Assembly (NCBI GenBank): GCA_031761405.1
Contig: JASEVX010000334.1
Span: 62,001 to 126,000, forward strand
Direction: 5' to 3'
From: Serripes groenlandicus
Lineage: Eukaryota; Mollusca; Bivalvia; Cardiida; Cardiidae
Length of the DNA stretch: 64,000 nt
In this document: in pieces, positions 55,408 through 64,000 of the stretch
Position numbering within the stretch: the stretch's first letter is position 1
Layout: each line of letters starts with the position of its first letter
Notes under the pieces: model-generated
Told to the model about the DNA's origin: nothing
Databases searched by the model: none
Seen by the model: only the letters and a program-made list of their open reading frames with translations
Made by a program: the position numbers and the translations under genes

Positions 55408-56163
55408 TTTAGACGGACAGCGAAGTCTCCGCTGAGACTATGCCGATATACAGGCTCGCGATTTGTCAAAAAATGCATCGAGGACTTTAGACGGACAGCG
55501 AAGTCTCCGCTGAGACTATGCCGATATACAGGCTCGCGATTTGTCAAAAAATGCATCGAGGACTTTAGACGGACAGCGAAGTCTCCGCTGAGACTATGCC
55601 GATATACAGGCTCGCGATTTGTCAAAAAATGCATCGAGGACTTTAGACGGACAGCGAAGTCTCCGCTGAGACTATGCCGATATACAGGCTCGCGAGTTGT
55701 CAAAAAATGCATCGAGGACTTTAGACGGACAGCGAAGTCTCCGCTGAGACTATGCCGATATACAGGCTCGCGATTTGTCAAAAACTGCACCGAGGACTTT
55801 AGACGGACAGCGAAGTCTCCGCTGAGACTATGGCGATATACAGGCTCGCGATTTGTCAAAAAATGCATCGAGGACTTTAGACGGACAGCGAAGTCTCCGC
55901 TGAGACTATGCCGATATACAGGCTCGCGAGTTGTCAAAAAATGCATCGAGGACTTTAGACGGACAGCGAAGTCTCCGCTGAGACTATGCCGATATACAGG
56001 CTCGCGAGTTGTCAAAAAATGCATCTAGGACTTTAGACGGACAGCGAAGTATCCGCTGAGACTATGCCGATATACAGGCTCGCGAGTTGTCAAAAACTGC
56101 ACCGAGGACTTTAGACGGACAGTGAAGTCTCCGCTGAGACTATGCGGATATACAGGCTCGCCC
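55408..56163. repeat. 78-bp minisatellite, about 9.6 units
   Basis: Units start near 55411, 55489, 55567 and so on at exactly 78-base steps, with few differences (CGATTTGTC/CGAGTTGTC; AATGCATCG/ACTGCACCG). Each has AGTCTC-CGCT-GAGACT, a 6-bp-arm hairpin. 78 is 26 codons, and the minus strand stays open over eight units (MHFLTTREPVYRHSLSGDFA repeats). The last units are a little more diverged. Confidence 0.95.
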
Positions 56164-56234
56164 GAATCTGCATTGTTCGCACAGGCAATACAATTCCTGA
56201 TCGCAAGACACGGCTCATGCTCATGTACTAACCC

Positions 56235-56400
56235 TTAAAAACATCTAGGCCAGAATATGAAAACTCTCTGTAAATGAAAGAACAATTATTGATAAAAAAT
56301 TGAAAACATTGTGGCAAAATGAGAAATTGCTCATCATGTTTTCAAAAGACGTCTGCTGCAGAGGCGTCGAAAAACGTCTGTAAATGACTAACATGTTTAT
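56235..56400. repeat. TTAA-MITE-like remnant
   Basis: GTTTTCAAAAGACGTCTGCTGCAGAGGCGTC and AAACATTGTGGCAAAATGAG are the internal parts of the TTAA MITE family; terminal repeats are not intact. Confidence 0.5.
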
Positions 56401-56439
56401 GTGATCTTCTTTAGTTAATACCGATATATGACCACCTCT

Positions 56440-58975
56440 GAGTTTGGACAATGACTTACATGTTTATAGAATCTAGATTATTAAATACTGATACCTGACA
56501 GCCTCTGAGTTTCGACAATGACTTACACGTTTATTTTGGACAATGACTTACACGTTTATGGGAATCCTCTTTATGAAATACTGATACATGACCACCTCTG
56601 ATTATGAACAATGACTAAAACGTTTATTGGATTTTTTTGTTTAAATACCGATATATGACCATCCCTGATTATGGACAATGACTGACATGTTTATAGAATC
56701 TAGATTATTAAATACTGATATATTACCACATCTTATTTTTGGACAATGACTTACATGTTTATAGGATCTAGATTATTAAATACTGATACATGAACATCTC
56801 ATATTTTGGACAATGACTTACATGTTTATAGGATCTAGATTATTAAATACTGATACATGAACATCTCATATTTTGGACAATGACTTACATGTTTATAGGA
56901 TCTAGATTATTAAATACTGATACATGAACATCTCATATTTTGGACAATGACTTACATGTTTATAGAATCTAGATTATTAAATACTGATACATGACCACCT
57001 CAGATTTTTTATGACAATGACTTACATGTTTATAGAATCTAGATTATTAAATACTGATACATGAATACCTCTGAGTTTGGACAATGACTTACATATTTAT
57101 GGGAATCTTCTTTATGAAATACTGAGATATGACCACCTCTGATTTTGGACAATGACTTACATGTTTATAGAATCTAGATTTTAAAATACTGATACATGAC
57201 CACCTCTGATTTTGGACAATGACTTACATGATTATAGAATATACTTTATTAAATACTGATACATGACCACCTCTGATTTTGGACAATGACTTACATATTT
57301 ATAGAATCTACTTTATTAAATACTGATACATGACCACCTCTGATTTTGGATAATGACTTACATGTTTTTTTAATCTATTTTTTAAATACCGATACATGAC
57401 CACCTCTGGTTTTGGACAATGATTTACATGTTTATGGAATCACTTTATTAAATACTGATACATGAGCACATCTGATTTTGGACAATGACTTACATGTTTA
57501 TAGAATCTAGATTATTAAATACCGATACATGACCACCTCTGATTTTGGACAATGACTTACATGTTTATGAAATCACTATATTAAATACCGATACATGACC
57601 ACGTCTGATTTTGGACAATGACTTACATATTTATGGGAATCTTCTTTATGAAATACTGAGATATGACCACCTATAATTGTGGGCAATGACTTACATGTTT
57701 ATGGAATGTTATTTATTAGATACTGATACATGACCACAGCTTATTTTTGACAATGACTTACATGTTTACGAAATCGACTTTACTAGATAACCATGACTAC
57801 CTCTGATTTTGGACAAAGTCTTACATGTTTATATAATCTTCTTTCTTAAATGCCAATACATGGCCACCCTTAATATTTGAAAGCTACTTACATGTTTATG
57901 GGAAACATTTTGATTTAATACTGATACATGACCAACGCTTTTTTTCGACAATGACTTACATGTTTATGGAATCTTCTTATTGAATATTAGTATATGTCCA
58001 CCTCTGATTTTGGACAATGACGTGCATGTTTATGGAATCTAAATTAATAAATAAAGATATATGAGCGACCCAGATTTTGGACAATGACTTACATGTTTAT
58101 AGAATCTAGATTATTAAATACCGATACATGACCACCTCTAATTTTGGACAATGACTTACATGTTTATGGAATCACTTTTTAAATACCAATACATGACCAC
58201 CTCTGATTTTGGACAATGACTTTCATGTTTATGGGAATCTTCTTTATGAAATACTGAAATATGACCACCTATAATTGTGGACAATGACTTACATGTTTAT
58301 GGAATGTTGTTTATTAAATACTGATACATGACCACAGGTTATTTTTGACAATGTCTTACATGTTTATGAAATCGACTTTACTAGATACCAAACCATGACT
58401 ACCTCTGATTTTCGACAAAGTCTTACATGTTTATATAATTTTCTTTATTAAATGCCAATACATGGCCACCCTTAATATTTGAAAACTACTTACATGTTTA
58501 TGGGAATCATTTTTATTAAATACTGATACATGATCACCGCTTATTTTCGACAATGACTTACATGTTTATGGAACCTTCTTTATCAAATACAGATACATAA
58601 CCACCTCTGATTTCGGACAAAGACTCACATGTTTATGGAATATTCTTATTGAATCTTAATATATGTCCACCTCTGATTTTGGACAATGACGTGCATGTTT
58701 ATGGAATCTAAATTAATAAATATTGATATATGAGCGACCCAGATTTTGGACAATGACTTACACGTTTATGGAATCTTCTTTATTAACATGATACATGACC
58801 ATCTATGATTTTGGAAAATAACTTATACGTTTAGGGAATATTCCTTTATCAAATACTTTTACATGACCAGCTCTGCATTGTGACAAGGAATTACATGTTT
58901 ATGGAATCTTCTTTATTAAATACCGATACATGACCACCTCTGATTTTGATCAATGAATAACATGTTTATGGACCG
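56440..58975. repeat. 67-bp minisatellite, about 38 units with higher-order structure
   Basis: Repeated TTTGGACAATGACTTACATG then TTTATAGAATCTAGATTATT and AAATACTGATACATGACCAC, period about 67. Distinct variant units recur in the same order about 600-670 bases apart (CACCTATAATTGTGG at 57668 and 58268; GGCCACCCTTAATATTTGAA at 57862 and 58464; GAGCGACCCAGATTTTGG at 58064 and 58731), so a block of nine to ten units was itself duplicated. Confidence 0.95.
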
Positions 58976-59120
58976 CCCCTTGAACCGGCCATCATGAATT
59001 TGATCCCCACTCATGGCGGACATTTTGGTAAGACACATTTGGTAACCTAGTACTGGTTTGTTTATTCATGGTAAATAAATAAATGTTCTGTCGCTGTGAT
59101 TTAACTGAAATACTGTTATA
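58975..59120 (+). mobile_element. SINE fragment, family 3
   Basis: GAATTTGATCCCCACTCATG, ACCTAGTACTGGTTTGTTTA and TTCTGTCGCTGTGATTTAAC; third copy of the family seen at 5441 and 47746. Confidence 0.5.
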
Positions 59121-59241
59121 AACACAATGAACAAAATTAACTTCTGCTCTAGAATAATTCAGGAACTGAAAACTCCGATCTTGTTTTCGACAAGTTCTTA
59201 CATATTGATGGAGTAGTTATTTGTGTATATATTTAAAAAAT

Positions 59242-59516
59242 TGAACCGTTCCGTGAGAAAACCAACAGTGTGGTCTCTGCGTAAAGTATCGACGCGGATC
59301 AGCCTAAGCATGCCGAGGAGGTTTATACCCGGACAGCCACCTTTCGCAACCTGTAGATTTTCTGTTTCAGGAATAATTTCTCTATACCTCTATCCCCCTG
59401 AGACGGAATGTGTCGGCCCGTATTAGCCTGTGCGAACTACGCAGGCTGATCCCTGCCGATACATAACGCAGAGTCCACAATGTTGATTTTGTCATAGAAC
59501 GGCTCATCAATAACAA
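59242..59516. mobile_element. MITE, palindromic TA family (inverted core)
   Basis: TGAACCGTTCCGTGAGAAAA at the left and TAGAACGGCTCA at the right. Its core is reversed relative to the other copies (GATTTTCTGTTTCAGGAAT here, CTGAAACAGAAAATC elsewhere). Confidence 0.8.
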
Positions 59517-59689
59517 CGAAGATCAATGCAGACCAAGGTCATATTGAATGAACGTGCAGACCGATATCAATCTGCACCTTACGCAATTTAAGTTGAAACT
59601 CGTGCGAAAAACACGAAAGCGGTATCACGGTCTAAAGTCACTCAAAGAAGGATAAGGTTAAATCGTTCAACTTTTGGAACAATCTTTTT

Positions 59690-59880
59690 CGAGCTTTCAT
59701 TCGGTAGCGACGAGGAGCTCCGGCTATCAAACCAATGTAGTTGGTTCGAACTCCAGCTCGGGCTTTCATTATTCCGATGCTTGATAATAGTCAGTGTGGC
59801 AAGCGTCATTCGTCTTCCACCAATGGGCTAAATATTCTATGTTAGAAATAATCCAGTTACCTCGGAAGAATGTTTGTGGA
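59690..59880 (+). mobile_element. SINE, family 1 (5' part)
   Basis: TTCATTCGGTAGCGACG (A box), GGTTCGAACTCCAGCTCGGG (B box), CAAGCGTCATTCGTCTTCCA; truncated at the 3' end. Confidence 0.7.
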
Positions 59881-59944
59881 TTATATATTCTTTATAAATC
59901 ATAATACCGTTTTACCATCGCTTAAAAAAGTCCGATACATCTAG

Positions 59945-60690
59945 AAAGTTGAGGTACTGGGCTGGCAAAATGGAGGTAATACCCTGGCGAAATGGAGGTA
60001 ATAAGCTGGCGAAATGGAGGCAATACGATTGCGGAATGGAAATGTTGACATACAGAACAGATCCTTTTTATTTTATTAAATGAATATCATTTTCCCGGTT
60101 AATTGCAAATTTTCAATGTTTGGATATTCAAAAGATAATTATTTTCCAATTCCGTCATTAAGACATGGACAGTCTAAAAAAAAAAAAAAAAATTGTTATC
60201 CTAGTTACTGGCTTGATTAAGGTTTGTAATTTAGCGAAATCTACTCCAAACTTACATAATCTATGTACATGTAAAAATATATAATCACCTTTAAAAAACA
60301 TTGTACTCAATAGAAATATGAAATTACGTTCGTTGAAAACTTTATGGAGAAAGTTGACATTAATTAGTCGGGGATATTTCATTAAACATTGATGTAATCT
60401 ATGTACAAATCAAACACCATTTCGCAACATTTAGTTGACATTTAATTTATTCCCCAATGTAGCTAGTTTTCGATAATCAGACTAATCAATTTCGCAAAAT
60501 GTAATGCAGAACTCTCCATTTCGCAACATGTATTTGACATTTCATTTATTCACCAATAAAGATAGCTTTCGATAAGCAGAATTATTCATTTTGCTAAATC
60601 TAGACTAGAATGCTTCATTTTGCAAATGCAGAGATCTCCATTGCGAAATTTCGGCTCCATTTCGCCCATTTCGCCGAAAAATATGCATTG
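59945..60690. repeat. Possible non-autonomous element with GCGAAATGGAGG ends
   Basis: About four 24-bp tandem units (CTGGCGAAATGGAGGTAATA) lie at the left, and inverted words (GGCTCCATTTCGCCCATTTC) at the right. Inside, a ~115-bp segment (ATTTCGCAACAT-x-TAGTTGACATTT) is tandemly duplicated at about 60419-60600. No coding content. Confidence 0.5.
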
Positions 60691-61193
60691 CGTATTTTAG
60701 ATAAACCGAATATTACATGATAACAACAGCAATTAAAAGTCTGTTTTATTTGGACTAGCTCACGTAAGTCTAAACAAAACTAAATGAGGTCAATGTCTGT
60801 TTGAGTGGTGCTATAAGAAAAACCACCTGAGCGTAATATTTAGATAGACACGAAGATAAATATCCGTTTGACATCTGCAAATTTATATATTTTGGTCCGA
60901 TTATCATTATGATTATATCCACAATAACTAGTTTTAAAGCATAATCATTTTCTCATGACATTTTTATGTTATCTTTCCTGATATTGATAATATCTTTTCG
61001 TATATGTGTACTTTATAGTGACTGCAGTTCTAAGATCTATGCACTACACACATGTACAATCATGACAGATTTGTTTAAGACAGGAACACTTTTGTATAGG
61101 CATAGTTATGAGAATGTTTCCTGTTTATAAATGCTTATCTGTTATGCATAAAAGCAATTGGTGACTGACTTGCATATGTTGACAAATTTTGTT
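60691..61193. other. No supported gene
   Basis: Plain AT-rich sequence. Confidence 0.5.
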
Positions 61194-61425
61194 TGTTTGG
61201 AGTTTAACGCCGCTTTCAACAGCTTTGGTCATATCACGGCGGTCAGTGCACGTACACATGTTTTCCTGGCTTTCCCACACCAGTACTTACACAACATTCT
61301 TTCGAAGCCACTGACTACTTTCTCACATAGATCAGAGGTGAGAGGCAATGGAAAACATCGCCCGAAAGAATGTCGCCGCAACCGGGTATCGAACCCGTGA
61401 CCTCCAGATCACGAGTCAGATACAT
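61194..61425 (-). mobile_element. SINE (family 1/2 hybrid-like, reverse)
   Basis: GAGTTTAACGCCGCTTTCAA (family 2-type 3' end) is joined to a family 1-like body (CACACCAGTACTTACACAAC) and a good tRNA-like head (GGGTATCGAACCCGTGACCT). Confidence 0.65.
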
Positions 61426-61549
61426 GTTGACAAATAAAAGGTCATTGAAATTAATGCTTTACCTGTAAAACATACACATTGTTACCTATGGTTTCGAAAT
61501 ACAAATAATATGGATTTAAGTTAGTTGCATTAGAGATAAAAGTCAACCC

Positions 61550-61712
61550 AAAATGACGGTAACCATTTTCGCCTGGTAAATTCTTTCTTGCATAATGTAT
61601 GACCTCCCATTTTCTTTGGATTGTTTTAAAGCTTAGGGGTAGCTATTTTCAATGATATATAGTGTTTTACATGAGAAACGCTTAGATATTGTGACAATTG
61701 GGGACTAAATTA
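61550..61712. repeat. Dispersed repeat block shared with 6700-6850
   Basis: AAAATGACGGTAACCATT to ACATGAGAAACGCTTAGA. It precedes copy C as its counterpart precedes copy B. Confidence 0.8.
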
Positions 61713-62836
61713 TATTTTTCACGACCTTAGCAATCATCGGAAAGGAGAGTATATTTGCGCGATATATCGTTAATGCTTATTTATTTAAACAATCCAAAAC
61801 GAGTGTTAATTTTCTAAATTTGTGACGTGTTTAAAATAAACAAAACGACAAATTTTAAACTCAGCGGAAGGAACTCGTCCAACACAATATGTAGTATCAC
61901 TTGACACAATACCGCATTGCCAGTAAAACATCAAATCTGCATGGGAAAAGATACGATTTGGTATTAATGTACAGGGTTGGCTGAGATCACCAAGTTCATC
62001 TGATTAGTCTTATCATAATCTACACACGTTGAGATACTCTTCCAACAAATCTGTGTAAGTATTATACGTGGTAGATTTTGATCAGATTATGCTGATGTAT
62101 CTTAACTGTTGTCTAAAAACATTGTTGAACCTTTTCGCATGGGCGGGCGCCAATGGATCATGTTAAATGTAACATGTATTGTATCTAGTATAACATAGTT
62201 ACAGTGAAACCCGAGTCAAGTCGTTAATCAATTTAAAAGGGTACACTAGTAGAATATAGAAACCGAACATTCAGTTAACTGTTATGTTTTATGCTTCAAT
62301 GTTTCTGGTTTTGCGTACATCTATATTTGAGCCTTGTTTCACGAAATACAACGCAGTTTCCAATACAGATTCGGATTATTGTTATTGACTACATGTATAC
62401 TCGACACACGTACCAACACGTACCAACACTTCAAACGTTCAGTATCGGAACATAATTCAACATCCATAAGATTTCATTTTAAAGCAAAATGTCGTTTTCC
62501 TTTCTAAGTTCAGGCGCATTATGACGCATCTGCGGCAGAAAACTGCTGAAAACACGGCAACAAAACGTAAAATAGCTCATATTGATCAAAGTTTCTTGTT
62601 TTGCCACAATGTTATAAAACTTATTCATACATTGTTCATTCATTTTAAGAGATTCACCATATGTTTGTCTATATGTTATAAAAGTCCTATTTATCATAAG
62701 TAGATTCAATCTTACTTCCAATTATAAATAAGATAGTTAATATGATTGTTCAGACTGGAGTACCATGTCTCTCTGAGAGTGATGTTCCGGGAAAACAAAT
62801 CTTAGTGTAATACTAATTTGTACATAAACGTAGTCT

Positions 62837-63073
62837 GTGCTACCCTGCTATATTATCGAAATGGACAGTGTTTATCAGAAGGTACTTGAAACATTCTGTG
62901 ACTTTTTAGCGAACAGTGGAACAACACTTGTCCGAAATGCCCGTATGTTGGTTATCGCAGATCACTGCTCAATTAAGTCCGTCGCAAAATCAGAATCATT
63001 TAAGTTCCAGAATTGTTCTAGTTTTACGGGTTTTGTGAATCCCATTAATAACCTTCAGTATTTGAACTTGTAA
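62837..63073 (+). other. Open frame in copy C, frameshifted in copies A and B
   Basis: A plus-strand 78-codon frame (MDSVYQKVLETFCDFLANSG, then MLVIADHCSIKSVAKSE and FTGFVNPINN) is open in copy C. In copies A (about 3996-4160) and B the same region has a 4-base deletion and C-to-T type changes creating stops. The 'I-x-D-x-x-S-I ... GFVN' order faintly recalls RNase H-like transposase cores, but this is weak and no family is claimed. Confidence 0.2.
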
Positions 63074-63150
63074 AATGCGCGTGACCATTCTAGGTATTTT
63101 TAAAATATTTACGAATCTTTGAAAACGTTACACATATTTGATTTGTTTAC

Positions 63151-63325
63151 CTTTGCACATATCGTGTTTTCTTGAAAATCGACTATTGCCCAAACTTTCT
63201 GTCGACATTTAAGAAGGCCCGGACACGTTGAGATTGACGAAGGGACGATATCCGTTTGTTCTAGTCTCATGTTATCTTTCTTAAAGTGTTGTCTGGTTTC
63301 CATTTCGTCTAGAAACGAGTGCAAT
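63151..63325 (-). CDS. Candidate 175-bp coding exon, unrecognised (copy C)
   Basis: Same length, frame and splice sites as in copies A and B (donor CAAAG followed by GTAAAC at 63150; acceptor TTTCAG at 63326). The peptide reads LHSFLDEMETRQHF, DIVPSSIST and CPGLLKCRQKVWAIVDFQEN. The second half is well conserved among copies, the first half is not; no copy has a stop. Continuous openness with intact splice sites over three diverged copies is the argument that it was once coding; the excess of amino-acid changes argues against current constraint. No function is proposed. Confidence 0.35.
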
Positions 63326-63538
63326 CTGAAATGAGAAAAAAAAAGACTTTCAAACGAGACTTTAGAATCATCGTGAGCCTGTAGGTAATCAAGTGCAAAC
63401 TGAAGTAAGAACAAATGGACACGTTCATACAAAAAAAGACACTGTTGTAACAATGTTTATTTTTCCTGATAGTTAGAACGTTCGATCCATAGAGCAGGTG
63501 TTCCGAATCCGATCTGCTTGAATTAGTGTAGCACATCA

Positions 63539-64000
63539 ACTTTGTATAGACATTTATGATTACAATAAAGTACGTTCTACTGGAGCATAGATGTTTAGGC
63601 AAATCTGTACAGACATTTGTAATTACGATAAAGTACGTTCAACTTGAGCAAAGATGTGCATGCAACTCTGTATAGACATATATGATTACAATAAACTACA
63701 TTATACTGGAGCATAGATGTTCAGGCAACTCTATGTAGTCATTTATAATTACGATAAAGTACGTTCTACTGGAGCATATAAGTTCAGGAAACTCTGTATA
63801 GACATTTATAATTATGATAAAGTACGTTCTACTGGAGCATAAATGTTCATGCAAATATAAAGTACGTTCTACTGGAGCATATAAGTTCAGGCAACTCTGT
63901 ATAGACATTTATAATTACGATAAAGTACGTTCCACTGGAGCACAGATGTTCAGGCAACTCTGTATAGACTATTAATTATTACGATACAGTACGTTATACT
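63539..64000. repeat. 63-bp minisatellite, copy C (truncated by window end)
   Basis: Degenerate units of the same family (GTTCAGGCAACTCTGTATAG, ACGTTCTACTGGAGCATA), some with deletions (for example near 63855). More varied than the A and B arrays. Confidence 0.9.

Larger units (their letters stand above)
61901..64000. repeat. Composite repeat unit, copy C (right end outside window)
   Basis: Homology to copy A starts sharply at TTGACACAATACCGCATTGC (3002 in A, 10634 in B) and runs to the window end, with clearly more substitutions and indels than separate A from B. The Harbinger half is absent. The array at its end continues past 64000. Confidence 0.9.

Noticed and set aside
55311..56024. 237-codon minus-strand ORF as a secreted or structural repeat protein
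   Set aside because: It is the 78-bp minisatellite plus the head of a reverse SINE; no promoter, signal peptide or splice logic.
56440..58975. CRISPR-like array
   Set aside because: Units are contiguous with no unique spacers, and the genome is eukaryotic.

Overview
The window is animal nuclear DNA, AT-rich and intron-containing, with almost no intact genes. Several things point to a mollusc, most likely a bivalve clam or mussel: tRNA-headed SINEs ending in CAAT repeats, an 'AGCTCACCTGAGCACGAAGTGCT'-type interspersed repeat, abundant palindromic MITEs, and a fragmentary voltage-gated potassium channel (Kv) family. The species cannot be named from sequence alone. There are no bacterial-style operons, no rRNA, no believable functional tRNA and no CRISPR array.

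Layout. (1) 1-13.9 kb holds two near-identical copies (A 1-5.44 kb, B 7.63-13.89 kb) of a composite repeat. Each carries a decayed PIF/Harbinger transposon (truncated transposase plus opposite-strand Myb/SANT-MADF protein), a perfect 13-bp-arm hairpin, a 175-bp candidate exon on the minus strand and a 63-bp minisatellite. A third, older copy C (61.9-64 kb) runs off the right edge. Between A and B lie three SINEs in a row and dispersed repeat blocks that recur near 47.7-50.3 kb and 61.5 kb. (2) 14-19.8 kb has no recognisable gene, but holds a mollusc interspersed repeat, two unrecognised ORFs separated by a strong hairpin, and a 0.72-kb fold-back with ~205-bp arms. (3) 19.8-23.6 kb is a nearly full-length APE-type non-LTR retrotransposon (endonuclease plus reverse transcriptase), inactivated by point mutations and a frameshift. 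(4) 23.6-28.4 kb is SINEs and MITEs. (5) 28.4-38.9 kb is a 5.16-kb tandem duplication whose edge cuts through a Kv T1 (tetramerisation) exon: one T1 exon is complete and one is truncated. (6) 40.7-41.9 kb holds remnants of a LINE ORF1 with a 2A-like peptide and coiled coil. (7) 42.3-43.4 kb is a single large minus-strand exon encoding S1-S6 of a Kv channel with an intact TVGYGD filter, the only plausibly functional protein-coding exon besides the T1 exon. (8) 43.5-64 kb is repeats: SINEs, TA- and TTAA-flanked MITEs, a 40-base poly-C run, a 78-bp minisatellite, a 2.5-kb 67-bp minisatellite with higher-order structure, and copy C.

How the parts relate. The two Kv pieces (T1 and S1-S6) are on the same strand but in the wrong order for one transcript, and their exon phases do not match, so they belong to different or broken genes. 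Most other content is transposon-derived. The most notable signals are the three-copy composite unit with its candidate exon and two-strand-open minisatellite, the duplicated 52-bp near-perfect hairpin, the 2A-bearing LINE ORF1, and the split Kv exons.
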